This document shows, piece by piece, positions 43,111-51,114 of a stretch of 64,000 nucleotides of DNA (positions are counted from its first letter, which is position 1; each line of letters begins with the position of its first letter). This stretch comes from Cupriavidus sp. MP-37 (GTDB lineage Bacteria; Pseudomonadota; Gammaproteobacteria; Burkholderiales; Burkholderiaceae), in NCBI RefSeq assembly GCF_020618415.1, contig NZ_CP085345.1, forward strand, positions 1,612,001 to 1,676,000. The letters run 5' to 3'. Below the pieces are notes generated by a model. It did not search any database. It worked only from the letters and a program-made list of their open reading frames with translations, and was not told where the DNA came from. The translations under genes and the position numbers were made by a program.

Positions 43111-44514
43111 TCAATACGCACTGGCGCCGGTCCAGCCGTGCAGCGCGGTGCGCAGGATGATCTGCAGGTCGAGCTGGAACGACCAGTGCTGGATGTAGTA
43201 GATGTCGAACTCGATACGCCGGCGCATCTTCTCGACGGTATCGGTCTGGCCGCGCAGGCCGTTGATCTGGGCCCAGCCGGTGATGCCCGGCTTGACCCGG
43301 TGCCGCAGCATGTAGCGGTCGATCAGCTCCTTGTAGAGCTCGTTGTGCTCCATCGCATGGGGGCGCGGGCCCACCACCGACATCTCGCCGCGCAGCACAT
43401 TCAGGAACTGGGGCAGCTCGTCCAGGCTGGTGCGGCGCAGGAAGGCGCCGACCCGCGTCACGCGCGCATCGCCGCGTACCGCCTGCGTCACGCCCACGTC
43501 GGCGTGCTGGCGCATGGTGCGGAACTTGAAGACATCGAACGGGCGCCCGTCCATGCCGAGGCGCCGCTGGCGGAACAGCACCGGCCCGGGCGACGACAGC
43601 TTCACCAGCACCGCCACCACCAGCAGCAGCGGCGCCAGTCCGACCAGCGCCGCCAGCGCGAAGGCGCGGTCGAAGCTGGCCTTGAGCAGGCCGGTGATGC
43701 CCGACACCGGCGGGCTGTTCAGGTCGATCACGGGCAGGCCGAGGAACTCGCTGAAGCGGTGGCCGAGCAGCTCCACCGACATGACGTCGGGGATCCAGCG
43801 GATGTCGATCAGCTCATTGCGGAACTGCCGCACCACGTCGTACAGGTCGCGGCATGCCACCATCGGCAGCGTCAGCCAGATCTCCCTGACCGCCTGGCTG
43901 CGCACGAACAGGTTGACCTCCTCCATGGTGCGCAGCGATACCACGCCGTCGGGTACCGCGATCGGCTCCTCATGGTAGATGCCGACCACGCGATAGCCCG
44001 CGGCGCGGATCTGGTCCACGCGCAGGTACATCTCGCGCCCCAGCGGGCCGTAGCCGAAGATCACCACGCGCTTGGCGTTGATGCCCTGCTCGCGCACATT
44101 GCCCAGCATGCGGAACATGACGGCACGCACCCCCGCCAGCGCCAGCAGGCTGGAGCCGAACCAGCCCAGCGACCAGACCCGCGACACCGCGGCGATCTGG
44201 TGCATCAGGAACGCGGTCATCAGCCCGACGATAAACACCGTGGCCCACGCGGCGAGCAGGCGCAGCACCAGCGCCGCGCGGCTGCGCCCGCGCCACGATT
44301 CATAGATGCCGAAGGCGGGAAACACCGCCAGCACCCCGATTGAGCACAGCGCGGCCAGGAAGCCGTGCACCGGCGCGGCGCCGCGGATGCCCTCCGGAAA
44401 GTACAGCGCACCGATCATGACCGCGCAGGCGCCTACCAGCACCGCGTCGGCGAGCCGGTACAACAAGTGCAGCGCCGTGTGGCGCTCTGCCGCAAAGGTC
44501 GAACTGGATGCCAT
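43111..44514 (-). CDS. Undecaprenyl-phosphate glycosyl-1-phosphate transferase, WcaJ-like
   Basis: 467 residues. N-terminal membrane helices and a CoA-binding-like domain (VVIFGYGPLGREMYLRVDQI), then the bacterial sugar transferase domain: SSPGPVLFRQRRLGMDGRPF, DVFKFRTMRQHAD, LRRTSLDELPQFLNVLRGEM and SVVGPRPHAMEHN, and KPGITGWAQINGLRGQTDTV. Matches WcaJ, which transfers glucose- or galactose-1-phosphate to undecaprenyl phosphate and starts EPS repeat-unit assembly. ATG at 44514; the frame continues seven codons upstream without a better start. It precedes the carrier-protein operon by 108 bp on the same strand. Confidence 0.92.
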   Translation of the reverse strand: MASSSTFAAERHTALHLLYRLADAVLVGACAVMIGALYFPEGIRGAAPVHGFLAALCSIGVLAVFPAFGIYESWRGRSRAALVLRLLAAWATVFIVGLMTAFLMHQIAAVSRVWSLGWFGSSLLALAGVRAVMFRMLGNVREQGINAKRVVIFGYGPLGREMYLRVDQIRAAGYRVVGIYHEEPIAVPDGVVSLRTMEEVNLFVRSQAVREIWLTLPMVACRDLYDVVRQFRNELIDIRWIPDVMSVELLGHRFSEFLGLPVIDLNSPPVSGITGLLKASFDRAFALAALVGLAPLLLVVAVLVKLSSPGPVLFRQRRLGMDGRPFDVFKFRTMRQHADVGVTQAVRGDARVTRVGAFLRRTSLDELPQFLNVLRGEMSVVGPRPHAMEHNELYKELIDRYMLRHRVKPGITGWAQINGLRGQTDTVEKMRRRIEFDIYYIQHWSFQLDLQIILRTALHGWTGASAY

Positions 44515-44630
44515 GGCTGCCCACCGCGAATGCAATGCTCGATGCAGCGATGGTTGCCGAGCCGCCCGCCAGTGTCTGTTGGCGGGCGCACACAGCCCAT
44601 GGCGCGGGAATCCGCCCGGCGCGGCCGCAT

Positions 44631-45296
44631 TCAGCAGTGTCCGCAGCGCACCGCGGCGTGGATGTCAGCGGGCGCCGGCGCGCGCCGGTGCATGGCCCAT
44701 TCGCCGCGCTGGAAGGGGCGGTCGCGGCCGGACAGCAGCATGGCAAGTTGCTGGATCAGCGCGTGCGACGCGCCCACCGTGCCGGTCATCGGCATCACCA
44801 GCGCGGTGGCCAGCACCACGCTCGCCAGCACCATCGCCAGCGGTCCGTGCGGCGTGGTGCGCCGCAGGATGAACGGCAGGCTCACGCACAGGCCCACGCC
44901 CAGGCCGCCCGCCACCTCGGACACCGAGTGCGCATGCAGCGCCAGCCGCGACACCCCCACCAGCAGCGCCAGGCCCACGCCCGCGGCGGCCGCGATCCAG
45001 CCCAGGCGCTGCCACGCGGCCGGCACCGCCAGGTAGAGCAGCACCGGCAGCACCGCCGCCGCCATCATCGCGTGGCCGGAGAAGCCGGTGAAGTTAAGCG
45101 CCGCGCTGCCGATGCCCCAGCCCAGGAACGCGAGCTTGGACACCAGCACCAGCAGCGCCGCCGCGGCGAACGCCAGCACCCAGTGGCGCGCGCTGCCAGG
45201 CGCGCCGCGCCAGTACAGCCACAGCGCCAGGAACACGGCGCAAGGCAGCAGGTACGCGGATTCGCCGAACAGGGAAACGAGATGCCAGTGGCTCAT
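44631..45296 (-). CDS. PAP2-family phosphatase
   Basis: 221-residue membrane protein with ~6 hydrophobic helices. The three phosphatase motifs are partly degenerate: KLAFLGWGIG (motif 1, without RP), FSGHAM (motif 2, PSGH-like with Phe) and SRLALHAHSVSEV (motif 3, with Glu where Asp is usual). Family members dephosphorylate undecaprenyl pyrophosphate or phosphatidic acid. Upstream of the WcaJ-like gene on the same strand (~116-bp gap), it may recycle the lipid carrier for EPS synthesis. The altered residues make activity uncertain. Confidence 0.78.
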   Translation of the reverse strand: MSHWHLVSLFGESAYLLPCAVFLALWLYWRGAPGSARHWVLAFAAAALLVLVSKLAFLGWGIGSAALNFTGFSGHAMMAAAVLPVLLYLAVPAAWQRLGWIAAAAGVGLALLVGVSRLALHAHSVSEVAGGLGVGLCVSLPFILRRTTPHGPLAMVLASVVLATALVMPMTGTVGASHALIQQLAMLLSGRDRPFQRGEWAMHRRAPAPADIHAAVRCGHC

Positions 45297-45439
45297 GGGC
45301 GTGCGCAAGCAGTAAGCGTCAGGGGCTGGTGGCGCAGCGTACCACCGCGCCGCGGGTGGCGGCATCGGCCGCCGGGTCCAGCGCCGCACGCGCGCGCAGC
45401 GCCGCCCGGCCGGACGTCGGTCAGGGTGCAGACAGGTTG

Positions 45440-45582
45440 AGAGTGCATGACTGCATTGGCCGTCTGGTGGATAGAGAGTCTTTGCGCAATTCGATATGTT
45501 CAATCGGGATCGCTGCCCTTGCATCACCGGGGCAGCGTTTTCAAAGCCCGCATGGTCCCCCGGTCGGCGGGCTTCTTTTTTT
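45440..45582 (+). ncRNA. Candidate small RNA ending in an intrinsic terminator
   Basis: The 480-bp gap 45297-45776 holds no clear gene on the plus strand, yet a good intrinsic terminator for plus-strand transcription is at its 3' end (45544-45582). The only upstream plus-strand start in range is within the same gap, so a short RNA of at most ~150 nt is plausible. The AT-richer part near 45478-45505 (gtctttgcgcaattcgatat) could hold promoter elements. No Rfam family is recognised. An encoded short peptide from ATG 45447 is an alternative. Confidence 0.3.
45544..45582 (+). terminator. Intrinsic terminator
   Basis: Stem aagcccgc / gcgggctt (8 bp) with a 15-nt loop, followed directly by ctttttttt. 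Clear plus-strand terminator without a recognised plus-strand gene before it. Confidence 0.7.
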
Positions 45583-45638
45583 GCCGGCCGGGCACGCGTC
45601 GTCGAAGCGGCGGCGGCAAGGGCGCGACCATCCGGCAC

Positions 45639-45705
45639 GCGATGCGGCCCCGCGATGCGACCCCTGCAATGCGCCCCATGCAATGCGGCCCTCGCGTTGC
45701 GGCCC
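45639..45705. repeat. Imperfect tandem repeats (~13 bp, five units)
   Basis: Consecutive units of the type gcgatgcggcccc: gcgatgcggcccc, gcgatgcgacccc, tgcaatgcgcccca, tgcaatgcggccc, tcgcgttgcggccc. Lies just downstream of the terminator and ~70 bp beyond the stop of the minus-strand gene at 45777. Probably a slippage-prone spacer. Confidence 0.6.
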
Positions 45706-45776
45706 GCACAAACGCACAGCGGCACCGGGCGCTCGCGCCGGGTGCCGCTGCACAACAGCTGCGCGTGCCTGCAGGT

Positions 45777-46091
45777 TCAGGTCACCAGTGACGGCGGCAC
45801 GCGGTGCCGATGCTGCGCGATGATCAGCGCCTTGAGGCTCTCCACGCGCAGCAGGGCTTCGCGTTCGCCGGCCGCGCGCGCGGCATCGGCGGCGGCCAGC
45901 TCGCAATCGAACTGGCGCCCGTGCAGTTCTCCCCGGTACAGCAGCGGCTCATCGCTGCCGGCAGCGCCATCCGCGCCACAACCTTCGTCACGATGGGCGG
46001 CGAGCCGGATCTCGAAGCAGCACGCCCACTTTCCCCGGCCCTCGCGCACCGCAAAGCCGCGCACGACGAGGAACTCCATTCCGGCCTCCAT
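45777..46091 (-). CDS. Hypothetical protein (104 aa)
   Basis: 104 residues from ATG 46091 (MEAGMEFLVVRGFAVREGRG), with gaagaaggggg ~7-16 nt upstream. Contains a two-Cys stretch KWACCFEIRLAAHRDEGCGA and an alpha-helical C-terminal half rich in Ala/Arg. No signal peptide, no recognised domain. Lies downstream of the receiver-like gene on the same strand. The compact size and regular codon use suggest a real gene; function unknown. Confidence 0.55.
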   Translation of the reverse strand: MEAGMEFLVVRGFAVREGRGKWACCFEIRLAAHRDEGCGADGAAGSDEPLLYRGELHGRQFDCELAAADAARAAGEREALLRVESLKALIIAQHRHRVPPSLVT

Positions 46092-46186
46092 ACGACCCCC
46101 TTCTTCCCGGGACGGCCAGCCTGCAAATGAGGGCCAGCTTCTGCCTCCGGGCGAATCAAGCATAGGCCATCCGCAACATTGCGCCC

Positions 46187-46744
46187 TCATCCGGTGGTTG
46201 TAGGAGGGGTCGCACAAAGGAGGGAGGGAGCGGTCGCACGCGCTGCGCCCAGCGACAGCGCCATGCGCGGAAAACACTGGCCGCCGGCCCATACCAGCGC
46301 GGTGGCCGCGCACACCAGGTCCATCGCCGCGGGCAACGCCAGGCAACCGCTGGCGCCGAGCAGCGCGGCATGCAGGATCAACGCGGGATCGAGGCGATCC
46401 GACAACACCAGCCAGCGCCGCGGCGCCAGGCGCGCGTGCAGCTGGTCGAGCCAGGCGCGGGGATCGCCTTCCAGGCCGCTGCAATCGATCACGGCGATAT
46501 CCGCGGGGTCGGGCGGCAGCGCTGCGGCGCGATGCGCGCCGGCGTGCGCAGCGATCCGGCCCGGGACGGTCAGGGAGTTTTGCGTTGCGGTCTGCGCCGG
46601 CGCAGCCGATGCCGGGGCGTGCGCCGGTGTCTGCAGCCATTGCGGCGTGAGGCAGTTGATCGGCTTGGGCAGGTCCAGCGCGTGCAGGCGTCGTGCCAGG
46701 ACCCGGCACATCATTTCATTGCTGGCGATCAGGTAGGTCGGCAT
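46187..46744 (-). CDS. Stand-alone receiver-like protein
   Basis: 185 residues from ATG 46744 (MPTYLIASNEMMCRVLARRL). The latter part reads like the alpha/beta part of the receiver domains of the two LuxR-type proteins in this window: ADIAVIDCSGLEGDPRAWLD, RRWLVLSDRLDPALILHAAL, GASGCLALPAAMDLVCAATA, VWAGGQCFPRMALSLGA, compared with LVLAGGECFPAS in the neighbouring regulator. A helix-turn-helix is absent. It could be an inert or anti-regulatory partner of the adjacent LuxR-type regulator. Distant homology is judged by eye. Confidence 0.55.
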   Translation of the reverse strand: MPTYLIASNEMMCRVLARRLHALDLPKPINCLTPQWLQTPAHAPASAAPAQTATQNSLTVPGRIAAHAGAHRAAALPPDPADIAVIDCSGLEGDPRAWLDQLHARLAPRRWLVLSDRLDPALILHAALLGASGCLALPAAMDLVCAATALVWAGGQCFPRMALSLGAARATAPSLLCATPPTTTG

Positions 46745-47017
46745 TGACTCGGTCCGGCGGCAACCCGCGCGGCCATGGCAGGGTCCGCGCGGTCGGATCC
46801 GGGCTGGCTGCGGCCCGGCGGGGAAGGCATCGAGCCAGCGCCAATCCGCCGGCGTCGGTCTGTGCGGATGTCTTCCCTCAGAAGGTAGCAAGCCGCTGCC
46901 ACCCCTGCCTCATGCTTTTGGCGGAGCGCCGTGCGGCAGAAGGATGAGGCGCTGGCGAGCTTGCCACCACCGCCCGTGTCGCTGGCGCAGGCAACCGGCT
47001 CAAGCCGCTCAAGGCGC

Positions 47018-47842
47018 TCAAGCCGCCTGGCTCACCGGCGCCGGCACCCGCGCCGACAGCGCCGCCGCGTCGGGTCCCGCCCAGTTGAGCGTGGCGCCCT
47101 TTTGCAGGGCCACATAGACCGCTTCGCCCTTGTTGCGCACATGCAGGCGCTGATACAGGGTGCAGGCATGCGTCTTGGCGGTGGCGATCGAGATGTTCAG
47201 CATGCGGCTGACGGTCTTGATCGGATAGCCCCGCGCCAGCAACGCCAGCACTTCGTACTGGCGCTCGGTGATGTTGAGCAGGTGCGCGCCCGCCGATGGC
47301 GTTTCGTAGGCGGTGGCGTGCGCGGCGAAGTGGCGTTGCGCCACCGGCGCCGCGCTGTCGTGCCCGGCGTCGTCCACCGCAGGGCGCAGCGCCACCACCC
47401 GGGCATCGCCGGGGGCAGCGGTTTCCATGCCGGCGTGCCGGCCCGGCAGCGGCTGGCTGGACGCCGGGAAGCATTCGCCGCCGGCCAGCACCAGCCGCAC
47501 CGCCGCATCCAGCGCGTCGGCGCTGCAATGCTTCGGCACGCAGCCACGCACCGGCTCCGGCAGTCCGGCCTCGGGCAGCGCCGGCAGCGCCTGCTCGCTG
47601 AGGACCAGCACCCGCTGCGGCCGCAGCCGCTGGCACAGCTGCTCCAGCATGGACCAGCCGCTGGCGTGGTCGGCCGGCAGTCCGTAGACCATCAGGTCGG
47701 CATCGTTGAGCCACAGGTCGGAATCGACGGGCGCCAGCGGATCGATGTCCAGCAGGTCGCCCTGGAGGTGTGCTTGGGCCAGCAGGTGGCGCAGACCCAG
47801 GCGCAGGAGGGGGTGAGGCTCGATCAAGAGGATGGTGGCCAT
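47018..47842 (-). CDS. Orphan LuxR/NarL-type regulator with degenerate receiver (right flank of EPS locus)
   Basis: 274 residues from ATG 47842. Receiver-like start TILLIEPHPLLRLGLRHLL; the phosphoacceptor region reads ADLMVYGLPADHASGWSMLE, without the Asp. The C-terminal helix-turn-helix (NITERQYEVLALLARGYPIK; MLNISIATAKTHACTLYQRL; VRNKGEAVYVALQKGATLNW) is nearly the same as in the 7190-8167 protein. The pair brackets the EPS genes. gagagcgg before the ATG is a fair ribosome-binding site. No histidine kinase is nearby. Confidence 0.85.
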   Translation of the reverse strand: MATILLIEPHPLLRLGLRHLLAQAHLQGDLLDIDPLAPVDSDLWLNDADLMVYGLPADHASGWSMLEQLCQRLRPQRVLVLSEQALPALPEAGLPEPVRGCVPKHCSADALDAAVRLVLAGGECFPASSQPLPGRHAGMETAAPGDARVVALRPAVDDAGHDSAAPVAQRHFAAHATAYETPSAGAHLLNITERQYEVLALLARGYPIKTVSRMLNISIATAKTHACTLYQRLHVRNKGEAVYVALQKGATLNWAGPDAAALSARVPAPVSQAA

Positions 47843-48371
47843 GGCCGCTCTCTTATTATTGCGGCAAGCACGGACCCCGCGAAAATCCGTACTTGCTTGT
47901 CGGACGTGCCCCGCTATCCTGCGGTTGCACCTCCATACGATCCGCCAGTGCTCCAGGGCCGCCGTACAGCCTTCCCGTCTGGCTGCAGGTCGTCCTGATC
48001 TGGAGATACCGGATCGCCCCGGTTTGCGTGTGAAACGCTTATGTTGCAAGAGCCTTAGATTCGGCTGAAGTCTGATCTAAGTATTTATAACTCCTGAGCT
48101 GCAGCATATGAAACGCGCCCGGCGAATGCAAGGTCATGGTGCGCTGCAGCGGGTAATCCCCAACCGGCGCTGTGCGCCGCCAGACTTGCCGGGCGCATGC
48201 CGGCTGACTGGAGCATACGGGCCGAAACCTGGCGGCGGGCCTGTGCATTCCGCGCCATCGCGCATAAAATTATCGGCATTGCATTTTGCTATGCATTTCG
48301 GGCCGGACGATTCCTGCCTCTGCCTGGGTGCCTTATAAATCAATAAGTTAGCGATACTGCGCAAGCTGCCT
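47843..48371. other. Divergent intergenic region
   Basis: About 530 bp between the LuxR-type regulator (-) and the recombinase-like gene (+). Several AT-rich stretches (tcttattattgcgg at 47850; gatctaagtatttataactc at 48074; gcgcataaaattatcggcat at 48260; cttataaatcaataag near 48332, itself an inverted repeat) suggest promoters in both directions. Short frames lack ribosome-binding sites. Confidence 0.5.
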
Positions 48372-49985
48372 ATGATTCCTGCCGCGCCCTCTGTCAGCCT
48401 GACCCGCAGTGAGTTCGCCGCCGTGCGTGCCTATGTCCAGGGCATGCCGGCCGCCATGGTGGTCCCCCGCTATCTCGCCGACGACACCGACGACGACGAC
48501 GCCGGTGCGGAGTCGGCGCTGCGCATCCTGCTGGCCTTGCGCGACCGCATGGTGCAGCTCGCGCACCTGCACGGTCGCGCGGACCTGGCCGACCTGCTGC
48601 TGGCCGGCCCCGGGCGCTCGAACCGCGGGATGGACCGCCGGGTGGATGCACTGGGTGAACTGGAACGGCTTGGCACGGCGGCTCCCCAGGCGCAGCACAG
48701 TGTGGAATTGTGGTTTGCCCCGGCACTGGCCCGGCGCCTGCGAAATGCCGGTATTGTGACGCTTAAAGCTCTTCTGGATCTGGCCAATCAGCGTGGCACC
48801 GCTTGGTGGCGGGCCGTGCCGCGCATTGGCGCGCTCGCCGGCGCTGCCATCAACCGCTGGCTCGGCGAGCATCGCACGGTATTCAAGGGCGCTGATGGCG
48901 CGCCGCTGTTGCATGCACACGTCGGCAATAGAGCGCCGCTGCAAGCGGCGGCGCTGAGTCCGGCACTGCGCCAGCCGTTGCCGCTCGAGTGGCTGAGCGA
49001 GGCGCCGGCCGCCGCTACCGGCGCGATTGGCGCGATCGGCGGCGCCTGCCCGTACAGCCACGGCGTAGCGGTGGTCAAGGCGTGGCTGCGCGAAACCGCT
49101 GGCGGCCAGGGCAGCACCTTTGCCGCGTATCGCAAGGAAGCGGAGCGGTTGTTGCTGTGGGCGGCGCTGGAGCGCAGCAAGGGCCTGTCGCAACTGGACC
49201 TTGACGACCGCCAGGCCTACCTGGCGTTCCTGGCCCACCCGGAGCCCGCCAGCCGCTGGTGCGGGCCGCGGGCGCCACGCCACCAGGCCGCGTGGCGCCC
49301 GCTGACCGGCGCGCTGAGCCCGGCCAGCCAGCGCCACAGCCTGCGCGTGCTGGCTGCCTTGTTCCGGTGGATGCACGATAACGGCTACCCGTGCGCGGCG
49401 CGCTGGCCGGCTCAGGCCGGGACGGAACTGGCTGCGGCGCCGGCAGCGGTGGCGGCTATGCCGCCCGCCCGCGCCTCGCTGCCGGACGACAGCGTTGCCG
49501 CGTTCCTGTCATGGCTGGCGGCGCAAGCCGAGGCCAGCGGCGGGCAGCGCTACCGCGCCGCGCACGCCGCCATCCTGCTGTTGCGCGAGCAACGGCTCGG
49601 CCTGGCTCAGTTGAGTTCGGCGACGTTACGATCGCTGTCCGCATCGGGGCCCGCGGACGGCATGACCGTCGAATCCGGTGACGTCAAGGATGTGGACGCG
49701 TCCCGGCCGGGGATCGGCCTTGCCCCAGCGACACGGATGGCTCTGGCGCGCCACTGGCAGGACCGCCAGCTGCAATGGGAGGGTCCGGGCATGGAAAACG
49801 CCTGCCTGATCGGCCCGGCGACGGCGCCGCCCACCGGTCGTGCCCGCCGCAAGCGCGCGGCACAGCCTCTGGGCGGCTATTCGGTGCGCGGCCTGCACGC
49901 CTTGCTGGCCGCGACCCTGGAGCGCTATCGCAAGCGCTGTGATCCGGCATTCGCAGCACGTTCGCCGCGCGACCTGATGGCTTGA
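48372..49985 (+). CDS. Tyrosine-recombinase-like protein with degenerate catalytic domain
   Basis: 537 residues. The N-terminal part resembles the DUF3701/phage-integrase N-terminal domain: FAAVRAYVQGMPAAMVVPRY, LARRLRNAGIVTLKALLDLA, NQRGTAWWRAVPRIGALAGA. Then a core-binding (SAM-like) domain: FAAYRKEAERLLLWAALERS. In the catalytic region the expected TGLR arginine, the HxLRH box and the nucleophile tyrosine are not recognisable (RLGLAQLSS, YSVRGLHALLAATLERYRKR) and the protein ends early (SPRDLMA). Family members near parAB of secondary replicons in this group are common. Probably not a working integrase; a replicon-maintenance role is inferred. Confidence 0.75.
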   Translation: MIPAAPSVSLTRSEFAAVRAYVQGMPAAMVVPRYLADDTDDDDAGAESALRILLALRDRMVQLAHLHGRADLADLLLAGPGRSNRGMDRRVDALGELERLGTAAPQAQHSVELWFAPALARRLRNAGIVTLKALLDLANQRGTAWWRAVPRIGALAGAAINRWLGEHRTVFKGADGAPLLHAHVGNRAPLQAAALSPALRQPLPLEWLSEAPAAATGAIGAIGGACPYSHGVAVVKAWLRETAGGQGSTFAAYRKEAERLLLWAALERSKGLSQLDLDDRQAYLAFLAHPEPASRWCGPRAPRHQAAWRPLTGALSPASQRHSLRVLAALFRWMHDNGYPCAARWPAQAGTELAAAPAAVAAMPPARASLPDDSVAAFLSWLAAQAEASGGQRYRAAHAAILLLREQRLGLAQLSSATLRSLSASGPADGMTVESGDVKDVDASRPGIGLAPATRMALARHWQDRQLQWEGPGMENACLIGPATAPPTGRARRKRAAQPLGGYSVRGLHALLAATLERYRKRCDPAFAARSPRDLMA

Positions 49986-49992
49986 AAACAAA

Positions 49993-50016
49993 GGGGGCAG
50001 TGTTGCCACTGCCCCC
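49993..50016. terminator. Perfect 10-bp hairpin between convergent genes
   Basis: gggggcagtg-ttgc-cactgccccc, 8 bp after the recombinase-like stop and 80 bp from the parB stop. Works in both directions as a stem; only weak T content follows. Confidence 0.6.
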
Positions 50017-50095
50017 GCATGCTTGTCCCGCCCGCCTGGCATGTCGGCGGCCGCGTCAGCGCGAAGCCGAACAGGCGGCCGCCCGCTCCAGTGTT

Positions 50096-51112
50096 TCAGA
50101 GCAAGGTCTTGTCGAGTCCGAAGCGAGACTTCAGCGCTTCAACCAGGGCCTCGCGCGCACTGCGGTCGGTCAGTTGCACGTCCAGCATCACGCGTCCGGA
50201 ATCCCATTCCTTGATGGTGCCGAGCAGCTGGCCGCTGTCGGTGCGAATCTTGTACTGCCGGCTGATCTCCTTGACCTTGCGCGCCTTGCCTTCCTGCGCC
50301 TGCTTGCGGATCGCCTCGACTTCGCGGCTGGACAGCCCGTCGTGGATGATCCGCCCCGCCAGCTCGCGCGTCCGCTCTTCGCCGGCCAGCTTGAAGTACA
50401 GCGTCAGTTCGTAGCCGGCGGCAATGCCGATCGCGCTCGGGCATTCGCGCATCACGCCCAGCACCGACTCCGGCAGGCGCAGCAACGCGAGCGTCTTGTT
50501 CACGGTGCCCGCGGAGATGCCGGTCAGCTCGCAGATCTCCTCTTCCTTCTGGACCTTGCCTTCATCGAGCAGCTGGCGCCAGGCAATGGCATTGTCGAGC
50601 GCGGACTGGTCCGAGCGCTGCTCGTTCAGCATGAACGACAGCCGGTAGAAATCCAGGTCGCTCAGGTCGTTCTCGACAAAACATTCCATTTCGAGCTTGC
50701 CGGCGGACGCCAGGGCTCGCTTGCGGTAATGGCCGTCGATCAGGATGTAGTGGCCCGGGCGCGCCGGATCCGGCGCCGCCAGGCCCGGCGTCTTCTGGCC
50801 GTGCGTGGCGATCGACGCGGCGCGTTCCTGCACCACGGCAGGATCGTAGATACGGCGCGCATTCAGCGGGTTGTCATGCAGCTGCGCCAGCGGAATACGG
50901 ATCAGTTGCCGGCCCGCGGCGACGTCGTCGAGACTTTCAGCGCTGAAACCCGGGGCGGTTTCTGCAGCTGCCCTGCCCTGCAGCAGGCCGTTGGGATGCT
51001 GGGAAATGGCCGCTTCCGCCCGCGCGAAGCGGTCCATCGTATCGTTGCGGCTCTTCTCGGCCGCCATGCCGGCGAGCATGCCTGCCTTGAGGCTTTTTAG
51101 TTTGGTAGCCAT
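50096..51112 (-). CDS. parB: ParB-family partition protein
   Basis: 338 residues. ParB/Sulfiredoxin N-terminal domain: RIPLAQLHDNPLNARRIYDP and GHYILIDGHYRKRALASAGK (the conserved DGHxR-type stretch), then a KorB/SpoOJ helix-turn-helix: VQKEEEICELTGISAGTVNK, ALLRLPESVLGVM. Binds parS and works with ParA to segregate the replicon. It starts two bases downstream of the parA stop (51115), so they form one operon. A copy of the palindrome TTTCAGCGCTGAAA (50935-50948) lies inside its coding region, a common place for parS. Confidence 0.93.
   Translation of the reverse strand: MATKLKSLKAGMLAGMAAEKSRNDTMDRFARAEAAISQHPNGLLQGRAAAETAPGFSAESLDDVAAGRQLIRIPLAQLHDNPLNARRIYDPAVVQERAASIATHGQKTPGLAAPDPARPGHYILIDGHYRKRALASAGKLEMECFVENDLSDLDFYRLSFMLNEQRSDQSALDNAIAWRQLLDEGKVQKEEEICELTGISAGTVNKTLALLRLPESVLGVMRECPSAIGIAAGYELTLYFKLAGEERTRELAGRIIHDGLSSREVEAIRKQAQEGKARKVKEISRQYKIRTDSGQLLGTIKEWDSGRVMLDVQLTDRSAREALVEALKSRFGLDKTLL
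50935..50948. promoter_or_regulatory. Candidate parS site in parB
   Basis: TTTCAGCGCTGAAA, a perfect 14-bp palindrome, identical to the core of the one upstream of parA. Two copies within 850 bp of each other next to parAB make it a strong candidate ParB target. Confidence 0.6.
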
Positions 51113-51114
51113 GC

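Noticed and set aside
48372..49985. Prophage or integrative element integrase
   Set aside because: No other phage or conjugation genes, no tRNA attachment site, and the catalytic residues are not recognisable.
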